Source: Phyllobacterium trifolii (GTDB lineage: Bacteria; Pseudomonadota; Alphaproteobacteria; Rhizobiales; Rhizobiaceae). Taken from it: a DNA stretch of 64,000 nucleotides. Below, piece by piece: positions 44,022 through 53,258 of the stretch (the stretch's first letter is position 1; each line of letters begins with the position of its first letter). The stretch is from the NCBI RefSeq assembly GCF_014192095.1, contig NZ_JACHXN010000006.1, positions 248,001-312,000 on the forward strand, read 5' to 3'. The translations under genes and the position numbers were made by a program. The notes under the pieces were generated by a model, which saw only the letters and a program-made list of their open reading frames with translations, was not told the origin of the DNA and did not search any database.

Positions 44022-44507
44022 TTAGCGAATAAGAAACGCTTCGGGATAGAAATGCTCTTGCAGATTGACGCCATCGCCGCCCCGGTCGATGACAACAAAG
44101 TCTGACTGGCCCTCAAGCGGCGTCAGAATGCCGTGCCACACATTGCGATGAATGTTCACACCCTGGCCCGGTTGCGTCAGAAAGGCGACAGGATCGGTTG
44201 GGCCATCGGGGTGGTCGTGAGCTGCCACGACGAGAAACGGATTGCTTGACAAGGGCACGAAGGCTTGGCTGCCCAAAGGATGCCGCTCGACCATTTCCAG
44301 CTTAAGAGGCAGCTCGTAAGGCTTGCCACGCAGTAGGCTAATCAAGGTACGTGCATTGTCTCCCGTCGTCTCGACCTTGGCAAGGTCATGGTAGCGCACG
44401 CACATGCCATGATTGATGGGAAAGCTGTTTGCGCCTTCGATCTGAATGACATCGCCGAAAGGCGCAAACGCCTCCCGGGTCAACTGTTGAATGACGATCT
44501 CACGCAT
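44022..44507 (-). CDS. allA: Ureidoglycolate lyase
   Basis: Splits ureidoglycolate into glyoxylate and urea, the last step of this pathway. 161 residues, normal length. Family motifs: LTREAFAPFGDVIQIEG at the start, HPLGSQAFVPLS and GVNIHRNVWHGIL. It follows alc by 4 nt. Confidence 0.92.
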   Translation of the reverse strand: MREIVIQQLTREAFAPFGDVIQIEGANSFPINHGMCVRYHDLAKVETTGDNARTLISLLRGKPYELPLKLEMVERHPLGSQAFVPLSSNPFLVVAAHDHPDGPTDPVAFLTQPGQGVNIHRNVWHGILTPLEGQSDFVVIDRGGDGVNLQEHFYPEAFLIR

Positions 44508-44511
44508 AGGA

Positions 44512-45525
44512 TTATGCGCGAGCGATTTTGCCGAACAGCCGTAACCTGCTCACACCGCCATCCGGGTAGATGTTGAAGCGAGCGTGCGTCACTGCACCGT
44601 TTTGCTTGATCTGATTGCCGCCATATTCATGGATGTTGTCCGCGGACAACATCTGGACAGGTAAAATTTCTTCCCAGAACATGGATGAAGCGACAACCAG
44701 TTCGTCGAGGCTCTCGCCGGCATTGCCAAGATCGGCGACCTGGATCGAACAGGCATCCGGATAGTTCCCCTTGAAGTGGGCCGTATCCACAATTGCACTT
44801 TCAATTGTTCCGCGCGCGGCAAGCTTGATGATGATCCAGTCATTGCCTGGCTCACGCCTGCGACGTGTTTCCCAGCCGTCGCCCATATTGATGCCGCGAC
44901 CCGGCGCGAGCAGGCGCTGATAGCCATAATGCGCATTCGACATAGCGACGACGCGGCCACCCAGCAACGACGACGCGAGATCGATTGCCTCACCATTGAC
45001 GCTGTCAATGTCCAGCGACGGCTGACCGTAGACACGCAAGCGAGCAACGCCGCCGTCCGGATGTATGTGCAGGCGAACATGAGTCCACACTTGCTTCGAG
45101 CTGCAAGTAAAGTAGTGGTGCGAGCTGGCGCCGAGTTGGCTCAATCCGAGGACCTCCGTCCACAAGGTGGCTTCGTCCGGTTCGCCCGCTAGATTACAAG
45201 CTTCGATACGGCAGGCAGGAGGGTAGTTCCCCGTGAAATGGGCTGTGTCGACATCGAAACCGGCGATGGTGCCCGGCGCCGCAAGCTGGACGACCGCATA
45301 ATCATGTCCACTGCTGCGGCGCCGGCGCGTTTCCCAACCGTCCATCCACTTTCCGTTGTCGTCGAATTTTTCAGGATAGAAAATTGCAGGCTCGTCGCTC
45401 AGCATGCGTTCCAGCGGTGCAAAGAACTCGTCGGTCGCGAAGATCGGCTTTGCCCCGAGGCCAGCCGATGCAAGATTGATCGAATTACGGGCGAATACGG
45501 GGATATCTTCATTTGTGTTTGACAT
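44512..45525 (-). CDS. alc: Allantoicase
   Basis: Hydrolyses allantoate to ureidoglycolate and urea. About 337 residues from ATG 45525 (TGAGGA 8 nt upstream; ATG 45531 also possible). Two tandem allantoicase repeats, each with a DGWETRRRR block (about residues 65-73 and 215-223), and a conserved HFTGNYPPACRIEA/HFKGNYPDACSIQV pair. Lies between puuE-uraD and allA. Confidence 0.93.
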   Translation of the reverse strand: MSNTNEDIPVFARNSINLASAGLGAKPIFATDEFFAPLERMLSDEPAIFYPEKFDDNGKWMDGWETRRRRSSGHDYAVVQLAAPGTIAGFDVDTAHFTGNYPPACRIEACNLAGEPDEATLWTEVLGLSQLGASSHHYFTCSSKQVWTHVRLHIHPDGGVARLRVYGQPSLDIDSVNGEAIDLASSLLGGRVVAMSNAHYGYQRLLAPGRGINMGDGWETRRRREPGNDWIIIKLAARGTIESAIVDTAHFKGNYPDACSIQVADLGNAGESLDELVVASSMFWEEILPVQMLSADNIHEYGGNQIKQNGAVTHARFNIYPDGGVSRLRLFGKIARA

Positions 45526-45534
45526 TTTCATTCC

Positions 45535-46956
45535 TCAATTTGGCAGCATGTCTTGAAGGCGTAGAAGAGCGATCTTCTCCACTTCCCGGCACGCTGTGTT
45601 GAATTCTGTCTGGCGATCATTGGCGATCCGGATCTTGAAGCTGGAAAGGATTTCGTCTTTGCTTCGGCCCTTCACTGCGATGATGAACGGGAATCCGAAG
45701 GTTTCGACATAGCGCATGTTGAGCGCGGTGAACTGTTCCCGCTCGTTGTCGGTCAGCGCGTCGAGGCCAGCCGAAGCCTGTTCCAAGGTTGAACTTTCCG
45801 TCAGGCGTTTGGCCTGAGCCAGTTTTCCGGCGAGATCCGGGTGGGCATTCAACACACCCAGACGTTCGCTCTCGGACGCGCTGCGAAATGCGCTTGCCAA
45901 CGCTGCATGAAGACCGGATGCGGTATCGTTTGCTGCGGAGAGCTCTGAGCCGAAGGCGCGCTTGGCGATCCAGTCGGAGTGTTCGAAGACGCCGCCGAAG
46001 CGTTCGACAAATGCCGCTTCATTGAGCGTTGATGGGCGAACTGCATGTGCCGGGTATGGGTGGTTCTCTGCCCAGTGCTTCGCGATGTCGATACGGCGAG
46101 CAAGCCAGACTTTATCGTGGCTTTTTACGTAGTCGATGAAACGGGCCAGAGCTGCGACTCGTCCGGGCCTGCCGACGAGGCGGCAATGCAGACCAATGCT
46201 CATCATCTTGGGCGAACCGGCTTCGCCTTCGGCATATAGCGTGTCGAAGCTGTCCTTCAGATAGGAAAAGAACTGATCGCCAGCATTGAAACCTTGCGGT
46301 GTCGCAAATCGCATGTCGTTGGCATCGAGCGTATAGGGAACGACGAGCTGCTGTTTGCCGCCGAACTCGTGCCAATAGGGCAGGTCGTCGGCATAGGAAT
46401 CGGAAACATAATCGAATCCGCCTTCTTCGGTCACCAGATCGACTGTGTTCGCCGAGCATCGACCCGTGTACCAGCCGCGGGGACGTTGGCCGGTAACGGC
46501 AGTGTGGATGCGGATCGCCTCGAGCATGTGTTCACGCTCGGCGTCAGGACTGTAATCCTTGTAGTCGATCCACTTCAGGCCGTGCGATGCGATCTCCCAG
46601 TTCGCGTCGAGCATGGCTTGAACTTGCGAGGGCGACCGCTGCAGGGCCGTCGCCACACCGTAGACCGTAACGGGCACATTCTTCGTTGTCAGCAGGCGAT
46701 GCAGGCGCCAAAAACCGGCGCGCGCTCCATACTCGTAGATCGACTCCATGTTCCAGTGGCGCTGGTCAGGCCACGCCTGCGCCCCGACAATCTCTGACAG
46801 AAAAGCTTCCGAGCCGGCGTCGCCATGCAAGACGCAATTTTCGCCACCTTCCTCGTAGTTGACGACAAACTGAACGGCGATGCGCGCATTATCTGGCCAG
46901 TTGGCCGGCGGTGGATTTGCGCCGTAGCCGTGCATGTCGCGGGAATATCTCGCCAA
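45535..46956 (-). CDS. puuE: Bifunctional allantoinase (PuuE) / OHCU decarboxylase (UraD) fusion
   Basis: 473 residues starting at TTG 46956 with GAGGAGG 7 nt upstream. The N-terminal ~310 residues are the polysaccharide-deacetylase-like allantoinase PuuE (ARIAVQFVVNYEEGGENCVL, EIASHGLKWIDY, SIGLHCRLVGRPGRVAAL). Residues ~318-473 are UraD (catalytic-type His in LNAHPDLAGKLA, then ESSTLEQASAGLDAL), which makes S-allantoin. The fusion joins consecutive steps: OHCU to allantoin to allantoate. UraH is encoded divergently next door. Confidence 0.92.
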   Translation of the reverse strand: MARYSRDMHGYGANPPPANWPDNARIAVQFVVNYEEGGENCVLHGDAGSEAFLSEIVGAQAWPDQRHWNMESIYEYGARAGFWRLHRLLTTKNVPVTVYGVATALQRSPSQVQAMLDANWEIASHGLKWIDYKDYSPDAEREHMLEAIRIHTAVTGQRPRGWYTGRCSANTVDLVTEEGGFDYVSDSYADDLPYWHEFGGKQQLVVPYTLDANDMRFATPQGFNAGDQFFSYLKDSFDTLYAEGEAGSPKMMSIGLHCRLVGRPGRVAALARFIDYVKSHDKVWLARRIDIAKHWAENHPYPAHAVRPSTLNEAAFVERFGGVFEHSDWIAKRAFGSELSAANDTASGLHAALASAFRSASESERLGVLNAHPDLAGKLAQAKRLTESSTLEQASAGLDALTDNEREQFTALNMRYVETFGFPFIIAVKGRSKDEILSSFKIRIANDRQTEFNTACREVEKIALLRLQDMLPN

Positions 46957-47127
46957 TGTGGTTCCTCCTCAAATCGCTATTCGACTCTGAATACTCAAAT
47001 AATGGACGAGGCATTCCCCCAGAAAATTTTGAAAGTCCTGCAATCAGGCGCTGCCTACCCGGGACTGATGCCAAGGGGCACATTGAGCGTCGGAAACTGA
47101 AGTACTCCGCGGGAGGGAGGAACACAC
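46957..47127. promoter_or_regulatory. Divergent promoter region puuE-uraD / uraH-xdh
   Basis: 171 nt between two divergent purine operons. A shared operator for the LysR or another regulator is likely here. No clear motif was identified. Confidence 0.5.
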
Positions 47128-47499
47128 ATGAGCCTTCACGATGAAGTTGCCGGTCGCCTGACGACCCATGTGCTCGATACGGCCAGTGGCAAGCCCGCCG
47201 CCAGGTTGCGGATCGATCTCTTTCGCGTCGATGGCGAGCGCCTTCTTCCTCTGCACAGCACACGCACCAATGAAGATGGACGCTGCAACAAACCGTTATT
47301 GACCGGCGCTGACATGCGCTCAGGTGCTTACGAGCTTCGGTTCCATGTAGGCGAATACTTCGGCGGCCAGCCTGCGAATGGCCAGACGCCATTTCTCGAC
47401 GTAGTCCCGATCCGCTTTGGGATCGATGATGAGAACGTTCATTATCACGTGCCGCTGCTCGTCGCTCCCTTCGGCTACTCAACCTATCGCGGGAGCTGA
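47128..47499 (+). CDS. uraH: 5-hydroxyisourate hydrolase
   Basis: Transthyretin-like HIU hydrolase, 123 residues. The N-terminal [20 protein letters not shown] and the C-terminal YRGS tetrapeptide are the diagnostic motifs. Strong GGGAGGGAGG site upstream. It is directly before xdhA, so it is expressed with xanthine oxidation. Confidence 0.95.
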   Translation: MSLHDEVAGRLTTHVLDTASGKPAARLRIDLFRVDGERLLPLHSTRTNEDGRCNKPLLTGADMRSGAYELRFHVGEYFGGQPANGQTPFLDVVPIRFGIDDENVHYHVPLLVAPFGYSTYRGS

Positions 47500-47505
47500 C
47501 CTCAG

Positions 47506-48987
47506 ATGGAAGTCCTGATCCGTAATAGCATCCGGTTTCTGCTCAACGACAAGGTTGTCGAGCGCACAGATGTTCCCCCGACAGAAACGCTTCTCGATTA
47601 CCTCCGGCTCGACCGCAAACTGCGTGGCACCAAGGAGGGATGTGCAGAGGGCGATTGCGGCGCTTGCACAGTCCTGGTCGGCCGCCTGTTCAACGGCCGG
47701 CTCAAATATGAATCGGTCAACGCCTGCATCCGCTTTGTTGGTTCATTGGATGGCGGCCATGTCGTGACGGTTGAAGCGCTGGCTGGATCGGATGGAACGT
47801 TGCATCCGGTGCAGCAGGCGATGGTCGATACCCACGCTTCGCAATGCGGTTTCTGCACGCCCGGCTTCGTCATGTCCCTTTATGGGTTGTGGATGCAGAA
47901 TCCGAAACCGAATATCCAGGAAATCGAGAAGGCTCTGCAGGGCAATCTCTGTCGTTGCACTGGCTATGCCGCAATCATCCGGGCCGCAGAAAGCGTTACC
48001 GCCATTGGCGATCTGAACAGGGATCCACTTGTCACTGAGCGTGCACGCGTTACCGAACAACTGCTTACCTTGAAAGATGGCAAGCGCGTCGTTCTCGGGG
48101 AGGGCAGACAACAGCTTGTACTTCCCGTCGATGTCGATGATTTCGCGGACGTGCTGGAACGCAATCCGGGTGCCACGATTGTTGCGGGCTCGACCGATGT
48201 CGGCCTTTGGGTAACGAAGTTCATGCGCGAGATCGGACCGGTCGTTTTCCTGTCGCATCTCGATGACTTGCGGCTGATAACAGAGGGCGACGATGGTCTG
48301 ACACTCGGTGCAGGTGTCAGCTACACCGATGCATATCCTGTCATTGTCCGCCACTTCCCCCAACTGAAAGAGCTCTGGAACCGCATCGGCGGTGAGCAAG
48401 TTCGCAACATGGGGACTGTCGGTGGCAACGTCGCCAACGGCTCGCCAATCGGCGACACGCCGCCGGCCTTGATAGGCCTTGGTGCGACAGTTCAATTGCG
48501 CGAGGGTAAGAATCGTCGCTCCGTTCCAATTGAGAAATATTTCATCGAATACGGCAAACAGGATCGTGCACCCGGCGAGTTCGTGGAAGCGATCCATATC
48601 CCGTATCTCGACACCCGCGATCTTTACGGCGTCTACAAGATTTCGAAGCGGCTGGACGAAGACATTTCCTCGGTCTGTGGCACATTCCGGATTTCTCTCG
48701 ATGAACGAGGCCGGGTGGAGAACGCAATCATCGCATTTGGCGGGATGGCCGGAACTCCCAAGCGTGCAAGTGCGGTCGAGGCATCGTTGACCGGCGCCGT
48801 TTGGGATGAGGACACGATTGAAAAGGCAGTGCCTGCATTCTCCGATGATTTCACGCCACTGACGGATTGGCGTGCGTCCGCTGATTACCGCCTGCTGGTT
48901 GCAAAGAACCTGCTGCGCCGTTTCTACCTTGAGACGCGCGGCGAGAAGCTCGTGCGGTTGAACCGGCATGAAGCGGCATTTGGGTGA
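47506..48987 (+). CDS. xdhA: Xanthine dehydrogenase small subunit XdhA
   Basis: 493 residues: two [2Fe-2S] domains (C46, C51, C54, C74, then C114, C117, C149, C151) followed by the FAD domain (about 200-480, ATIVAGSTDVGLWVTKFMRE; GGNVANGSPIGDTPPALIGL). Passes electrons from the molybdenum subunit to NAD. 6 nt after uraH. Confidence 0.95.
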   Translation: MEVLIRNSIRFLLNDKVVERTDVPPTETLLDYLRLDRKLRGTKEGCAEGDCGACTVLVGRLFNGRLKYESVNACIRFVGSLDGGHVVTVEALAGSDGTLHPVQQAMVDTHASQCGFCTPGFVMSLYGLWMQNPKPNIQEIEKALQGNLCRCTGYAAIIRAAESVTAIGDLNRDPLVTERARVTEQLLTLKDGKRVVLGEGRQQLVLPVDVDDFADVLERNPGATIVAGSTDVGLWVTKFMREIGPVVFLSHLDDLRLITEGDDGLTLGAGVSYTDAYPVIVRHFPQLKELWNRIGGEQVRNMGTVGGNVANGSPIGDTPPALIGLGATVQLREGKNRRSVPIEKYFIEYGKQDRAPGEFVEAIHIPYLDTRDLYGVYKISKRLDEDISSVCGTFRISLDERGRVENAIIAFGGMAGTPKRASAVEASLTGAVWDEDTIEKAVPAFSDDFTPLTDWRASADYRLLVAKNLLRRFYLETRGEKLVRLNRHEAAFG

Positions 48988-48997
48988 GGAGCGCGCA

Positions 48998-51334
48998 ATG
49001 AATGTAATCCAGCCGATTACCCGTATTCGCGGCGGTGTCCACGAAAAGCAGCCGCACGAGTCGGGTCACAAGCACGTATCTGGTACTGCCGAGTATATCG
49101 ATGATATGCCGGAGCCGTCCGACACGCTGCATGCCTATCTTGGCCTGTCGCAGCGTGCGCACGCGGAAATCGTGTCCATCGATTTCGAGGCGGTGAAAGC
49201 AAGCGCCGGCGTGATAGGCGTCCTGACTGTCGATGATATTCCGGGTCACAACGACGTTAGCCCCGCGGGCAAACATGACGATCCCGTCTTCGCTATCGGC
49301 AAGGTCGAATTCCACGGCCAGCCCATCTTCGCGGTGATTGCGGAAACGCGCCAGATCGCGCGTCAGGCAGCATCGAAGGTCAAAATCGAGTATCGCGATC
49401 TTGACCACGTCGTCGATGTACTGGAAGCGGAAAAGGCCAACTATCCGCTGGTGATCGATCCACTGAAGCTCGAGCGTGGTGACATTGCCGCTGGTCTCGC
49501 CGGTGCAAAGAACCGTTTGAGCGGCGAGATGCGCATTGGAGGACAGGACCACTTCTACCTCGAAGGCCATATCGCTTTTGCCATTCCCGGTGAGGATGAC
49601 GAGGTGACGGTTTTTTCCTCAACCCAGCACCCGAGCGAAACGCAGCACATGGTCGGGCACGTTCTCGGTGTCCCCTCAAATGCCGTGACAGTCAATGTGA
49701 GACGCATGGGTGGCGGCTTCGGTGGCAAGGAAACACAGGCCAATCTCTTTGCGGCGGTCGCGGCGATTGCCGCCAAGAAGTACCGGCGGGCGGTAAAGAT
49801 CCGGCCGGATCGCGACGACGACATGGTTGCTACAGGCAAGCGTCACGACTTTCATGTGGCCTATGATCTTGGCTTTGACGACGATGGCCACATTGCAGCT
49901 GTCGATGCCACGTTTTCGGCGCGCTGCGGGTTTTCGGCAGACCTTTCCGGCCCTGTCACGGACCGTGCGCTCTTCCATGCCGACAATTGCTACTTCTATC
50001 CCAATGTCCGGCTACGATCGCGGCCTTTGAAAACCAATACCGTTTCCAACACCGCCTTTCGCGGATTCGGTGGCCCGCAGGGCATGGTCGGCGGCGAGCG
50101 GATGATTGAAGAGATCGCCTATGCGCTTGGCAAGGATCCGCTGGAAATCCGCAAGGCCAATTTCTACGGCGGTGAAGGCCGCAACCTTACGCCGTACCAT
50201 CAGACGGTCGAAGACAACATCATCCCGCAAATCATTGCGGAGCTTGAAGCGACATCTGAATACGCGGCGCGGCGGGAGGCGATTATCAACTTCAATCGCC
50301 ACAGCCGGATCATCAAGCGGGGCATCGCGCTGACACCGGTGAAGTTCGGTATCTCCTTCACCAAAACGGAATATAACCAGGCTGGCGCTCTTGTCCATGT
50401 CTACACCGACGGTTCGATCCACCTCAATCATGGTGGGACCGAGATGGGACAGGGGCTGAACACCAAGGTGGCGCAGGTTGTCGCCGACGAATTCCAGGTC
50501 GATCTCGATCGCATCAGAATAACAGCAACAACAACCGCAAAGGTTCCGAATACCTCTGCGACCGCTGCTTCTTCCGGTTCTGATCTCAACGGCATGGCCG
50601 CAGCCAATGCCGCCCAACAGATCAAGGCGCGCCTCGTTCAGTTTGCCGTCGAGCATTATGGTGTCACACAGAAACAGGTCTTTTTCGAACCAAATACGGT
50701 CAGAGTAGCTGACAGACTCATTCCATTTCCCGAATTCATCAAATCCGCCTACGGCGCTCGTGTGCAGCTCTCGGCAGCAGGCTTTTACAAGACGCCAAAA
50801 ATCCACTGGAGCCGGGCGGAGGGCAGGGGCCGTCCGTTCTATTATTTCGCCTACGGTGCTTCGGTATCCGAGGTGAGCATCGACACGCTGACCGGCGAGT
50901 ATCAGGTCGATCGTACCGATGTCTTGCACGATGTCGGTAAGTCGCTGAACCCGGCACTCGATCTTGGCCAGGTGGAAGGCGCCTTCGTGCAGGGCATGGG
51001 TTGGCTGACGACGGAAGAGTTGTGGTGGGATGCCAACGGACGGCTGCGCACGCACGCGCCGTCGACATATAAGATCCCGCTGGCATCGGATCGCCCGCGC
51101 ACGTTCAACGTCAATCTCGCGAGCTGGTCGGTCAACCGCGAGGAAACGATCCGCCGCTCCAAGGCCGTCGGCGAGCCGCCATTCATGCTGGCAATCTCCG
51201 TGCTGGAGGCAATCTCGATGGCAGTTGCCAGCGTAGCGGACTATAGAATTTCGCCGCGTCTCGATGCCCCGGCCACACCAGAGCGGGTATTGATGGCGGT
51301 AGAACGTTTGCGGTCGGCGGGCAAGGAGCTGTGA
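48998..51334 (+). CDS. xdhB: Xanthine dehydrogenase molybdenum-binding subunit XdhB
   Basis: 778 residues from ATG 48998 (GAGGAG upstream) instead of the in-frame ATG 48968, which overlaps xdhA. Oxidises hypoxanthine/xanthine to urate at the Mo-pterin site. Cofactor motifs MGGGFGGKETQ and NTAFRGFGGPQG, and the catalytic glutamate in VGEPPFMLAI near the C-terminus, are all present. Confidence 0.95.
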   Translation: MNVIQPITRIRGGVHEKQPHESGHKHVSGTAEYIDDMPEPSDTLHAYLGLSQRAHAEIVSIDFEAVKASAGVIGVLTVDDIPGHNDVSPAGKHDDPVFAIGKVEFHGQPIFAVIAETRQIARQAASKVKIEYRDLDHVVDVLEAEKANYPLVIDPLKLERGDIAAGLAGAKNRLSGEMRIGGQDHFYLEGHIAFAIPGEDDEVTVFSSTQHPSETQHMVGHVLGVPSNAVTVNVRRMGGGFGGKETQANLFAAVAAIAAKKYRRAVKIRPDRDDDMVATGKRHDFHVAYDLGFDDDGHIAAVDATFSARCGFSADLSGPVTDRALFHADNCYFYPNVRLRSRPLKTNTVSNTAFRGFGGPQGMVGGERMIEEIAYALGKDPLEIRKANFYGGEGRNLTPYHQTVEDNIIPQIIAELEATSEYAARREAIINFNRHSRIIKRGIALTPVKFGISFTKTEYNQAGALVHVYTDGSIHLNHGGTEMGQGLNTKVAQVVADEFQVDLDRIRITATTTAKVPNTSATAASSGSDLNGMAAANAAQQIKARLVQFAVEHYGVTQKQVFFEPNTVRVADRLIPFPEFIKSAYGARVQLSAAGFYKTPKIHWSRAEGRGRPFYYFAYGASVSEVSIDTLTGEYQVDRTDVLHDVGKSLNPALDLGQVEGAFVQGMGWLTTEELWWDANGRLRTHAPSTYKIPLASDRPRTFNVNLASWSVNREETIRRSKAVGEPPFMLAISVLEAISMAVASVADYRISPRLDAPATPERVLMAVERLRSAGKEL

Positions 51335-51340
51335 AATCCC

Positions 51341-52198
51341 ATGCCAACGAACCGAGACGATATCAGGGATTTTCTGAATCGACGGAAGCAGGTCGTGCTG
51401 GTCGAGGTGGAAGCCGCAGACGGCTCCACTCCGCGCGAAGCCGGAGCCTGGATGCTGGTGGCAGCGGATTGCATTTTTGGCACCATAGGCGGTGGGCAGC
51501 TCGAATTCATGGCAATTGATCACGCACGCAGGGCGCTCGAAAGCGGCGCCCAAATGAATGAAAGAACGATCCCGCTCGGTCCGGAGATTGGCCAATGCTG
51601 CGGTGGCCGCGTCTCATTGGGCTTCAAGCGGGTTGATCGAGCTGTGGCCATGACGTTGATCGAGAAGGTCGATCTTGAAATTGCCCAGCGGCCGCATGTT
51701 TATGTTTTTGGTGCCGGTCATGTCGGCGATGCACTGGCCATGGCGCTTTCACTGGTCCCGCTGCGAACGATATTGGTCGACACACGCGAAGAGGAACTTT
51801 CCGCCACGCAGGTCCCCGGCATCGAAACCTGCCTGACAGCCATGCCCGAAGCGGTTGTTCGTGATGCGCCAACGGGAAGTGCATTTGTTGTCCTCACCCA
51901 CGACCATGCACTGGACTTCTTGATTACAGCCGAAGCGCTTGCCAGGAATGATGCGTCCTACGTCGGCATGATTGGGTCGAAGACGAAACGCGCAACGTTT
52001 CGCAGCTGGTTGACACGTGAGGTGGGTCGTCCGGAGTTTTTCGACAGGCTGGTTTGTCCGGTCGGCGGGACCGCCGTGAAGGACAAGCGTCCTACTGTCA
52101 TTGCGGCTCTGGCGGCGGCTGAAATCATGGTTTCGGCGTTAAACTATCGCCTTACGCCATATGTTGCACCCAAAGAACGTAGGCGCGTTCCAGCCTGA
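51341..52198 (+). CDS. xdhC: Xanthine dehydrogenase accessory protein XdhC
   Basis: 285 residues. Inserts sulphurated molybdenum cofactor into XdhB. It carries the glycine-rich N-terminal part, the QCCGGRVSLGFKR motif (about residues 85-97) and a C-terminal Rossmann domain (VYVFGAGHVGDALAMALS). Follows xdhB by 6 nt. Confidence 0.93.
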   Translation: MPTNRDDIRDFLNRRKQVVLVEVEAADGSTPREAGAWMLVAADCIFGTIGGGQLEFMAIDHARRALESGAQMNERTIPLGPEIGQCCGGRVSLGFKRVDRAVAMTLIEKVDLEIAQRPHVYVFGAGHVGDALAMALSLVPLRTILVDTREEELSATQVPGIETCLTAMPEAVVRDAPTGSAFVVLTHDHALDFLITAEALARNDASYVGMIGSKTKRATFRSWLTREVGRPEFFDRLVCPVGGTAVKDKRPTVIAALAAAEIMVSALNYRLTPYVAPKERRRVPA

Positions 52199-52207
52199 GG
52201 TGAGCTC

Positions 52208-53122
52208 TTATTCCAACATTGCACTGACCAGGCGCTGACAGCGCTCGGTCATGAAGTCAATCATCAGCCGGACCTTCGGATCCTGAAACCGCTTGTGCGG
52301 GTAGATTGCGGCAAGCTGAATACTGGCTGGCGGCGTGTCTTCGAGGATCACTTTCAGCGTTCCGTCATTCAAATGGCTTTTCACTTCAAACAACGGTTTG
52401 TTGATGATGCCGCGACCCTCGAGCGCCCATTGTGTCAGTACATCGCCATCATCGGAATCATAAGGACCGCTGACTTCCAGCTTGCGAGTACCTTCCGGCA
52501 TCTGCAGCGTCCAGAAATATTCTTTGGAACCCGGATAGCGCAGCAGCAGGCAATCATGATGTTCGGCAATCAGGTCATCGGGCGTTAAAGGAGTGCCGTG
52601 CCTTTCCAGATAATCGGGCGACGCGCAGATTACCCTTTCGCAGTTCATGATGCCGCGCATACGCAAATTGGAGTCTTCGAGTATGCCGAGCTTGAAGGCA
52701 ACGTCGACGCCCTCGCTCATGATATCGACGTTGTGATCTGACAATCTCAGCCTTACTTCGATATCCGGGTACTTGTCGTGGAACTCCGGAATGCCGGATG
52801 CGATCAGGCGCCGGCCAATGCCAAGCGGTGCGGTGATGCGAATTGCACCTTTGGGCTTTTTCGACAGATCGGCAATCGCCGCTTCGGCCTCATTGATTGC
52901 CTCGATAATCTTGACTGCGCCTTCGTAGAATACGCGGCCGTGCTCGGTCGGAGTCAGTTTGCGCGTCGTGCGATTGAAGAGACGCACACCAAGATGACGC
53001 TCGAGTTCCTTGATCCGATTGCTGGCAACAGCCGGAGAAGCGCGCTGGTCGCGCCCGGCGGCAGAGAGGTTTCCAAGTTCGACGACTCGAACAAAAACAC
53101 GAAGGTTATCAAGGTACGACAT
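52208..53122 (-). CDS. LysR-type transcriptional regulator of the purine locus
   Basis: 304 residues: a winged HTH in the first ~60 (LDNLRVFVRVVELGNLSAAG; SPAVASNRIKELERHLGVRL), then the periplasmic-binding-like effector domain. It is transcribed divergently from puuD and convergently with xdhC, so control of the purine genes is a reasonable inference. The effector is unknown. Confidence 0.85.
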   Translation of the reverse strand: MSYLDNLRVFVRVVELGNLSAAGRDQRASPAVASNRIKELERHLGVRLFNRTTRKLTPTEHGRVFYEGAVKIIEAINEAEAAIADLSKKPKGAIRITAPLGIGRRLIASGIPEFHDKYPDIEVRLRLSDHNVDIMSEGVDVAFKLGILEDSNLRMRGIMNCERVICASPDYLERHGTPLTPDDLIAEHHDCLLLRYPGSKEYFWTLQMPEGTRKLEVSGPYDSDDGDVLTQWALEGRGIINKPLFEVKSHLNDGTLKVILEDTPPASIQLAAIYPHKRFQDPKVRLMIDFMTERCQRLVSAMLE

Positions 53123-53258
53123 TATTTTCGCCCGAAGCCTTACACTGTCTGATGATTTAGCATTTTAAAGATTTTTTTGAAAGAGATGGGTCCATTACGG
53201 TGTTTCACATGAGCATAGGCTTTGGCACATACTCTCCCACAATAAATGGGAGAGCCGC
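53123..53258. promoter_or_regulatory. Divergent promoter region LysR / puuD-guaD
   Basis: 136 AT-rich nt (T-run near 53171-53177) between a LysR gene and its divergent target operon, the usual place for LysR binding. GGGAGAG precedes the puuD ATG. I did not find a clear T-N11-A site. Confidence 0.5.

Noticed and set aside
50012-51595. 527-codon open frame opposite xdhB
   Set aside because: Antisense shadow of a conserved enzyme; composition is unlike a real protein.
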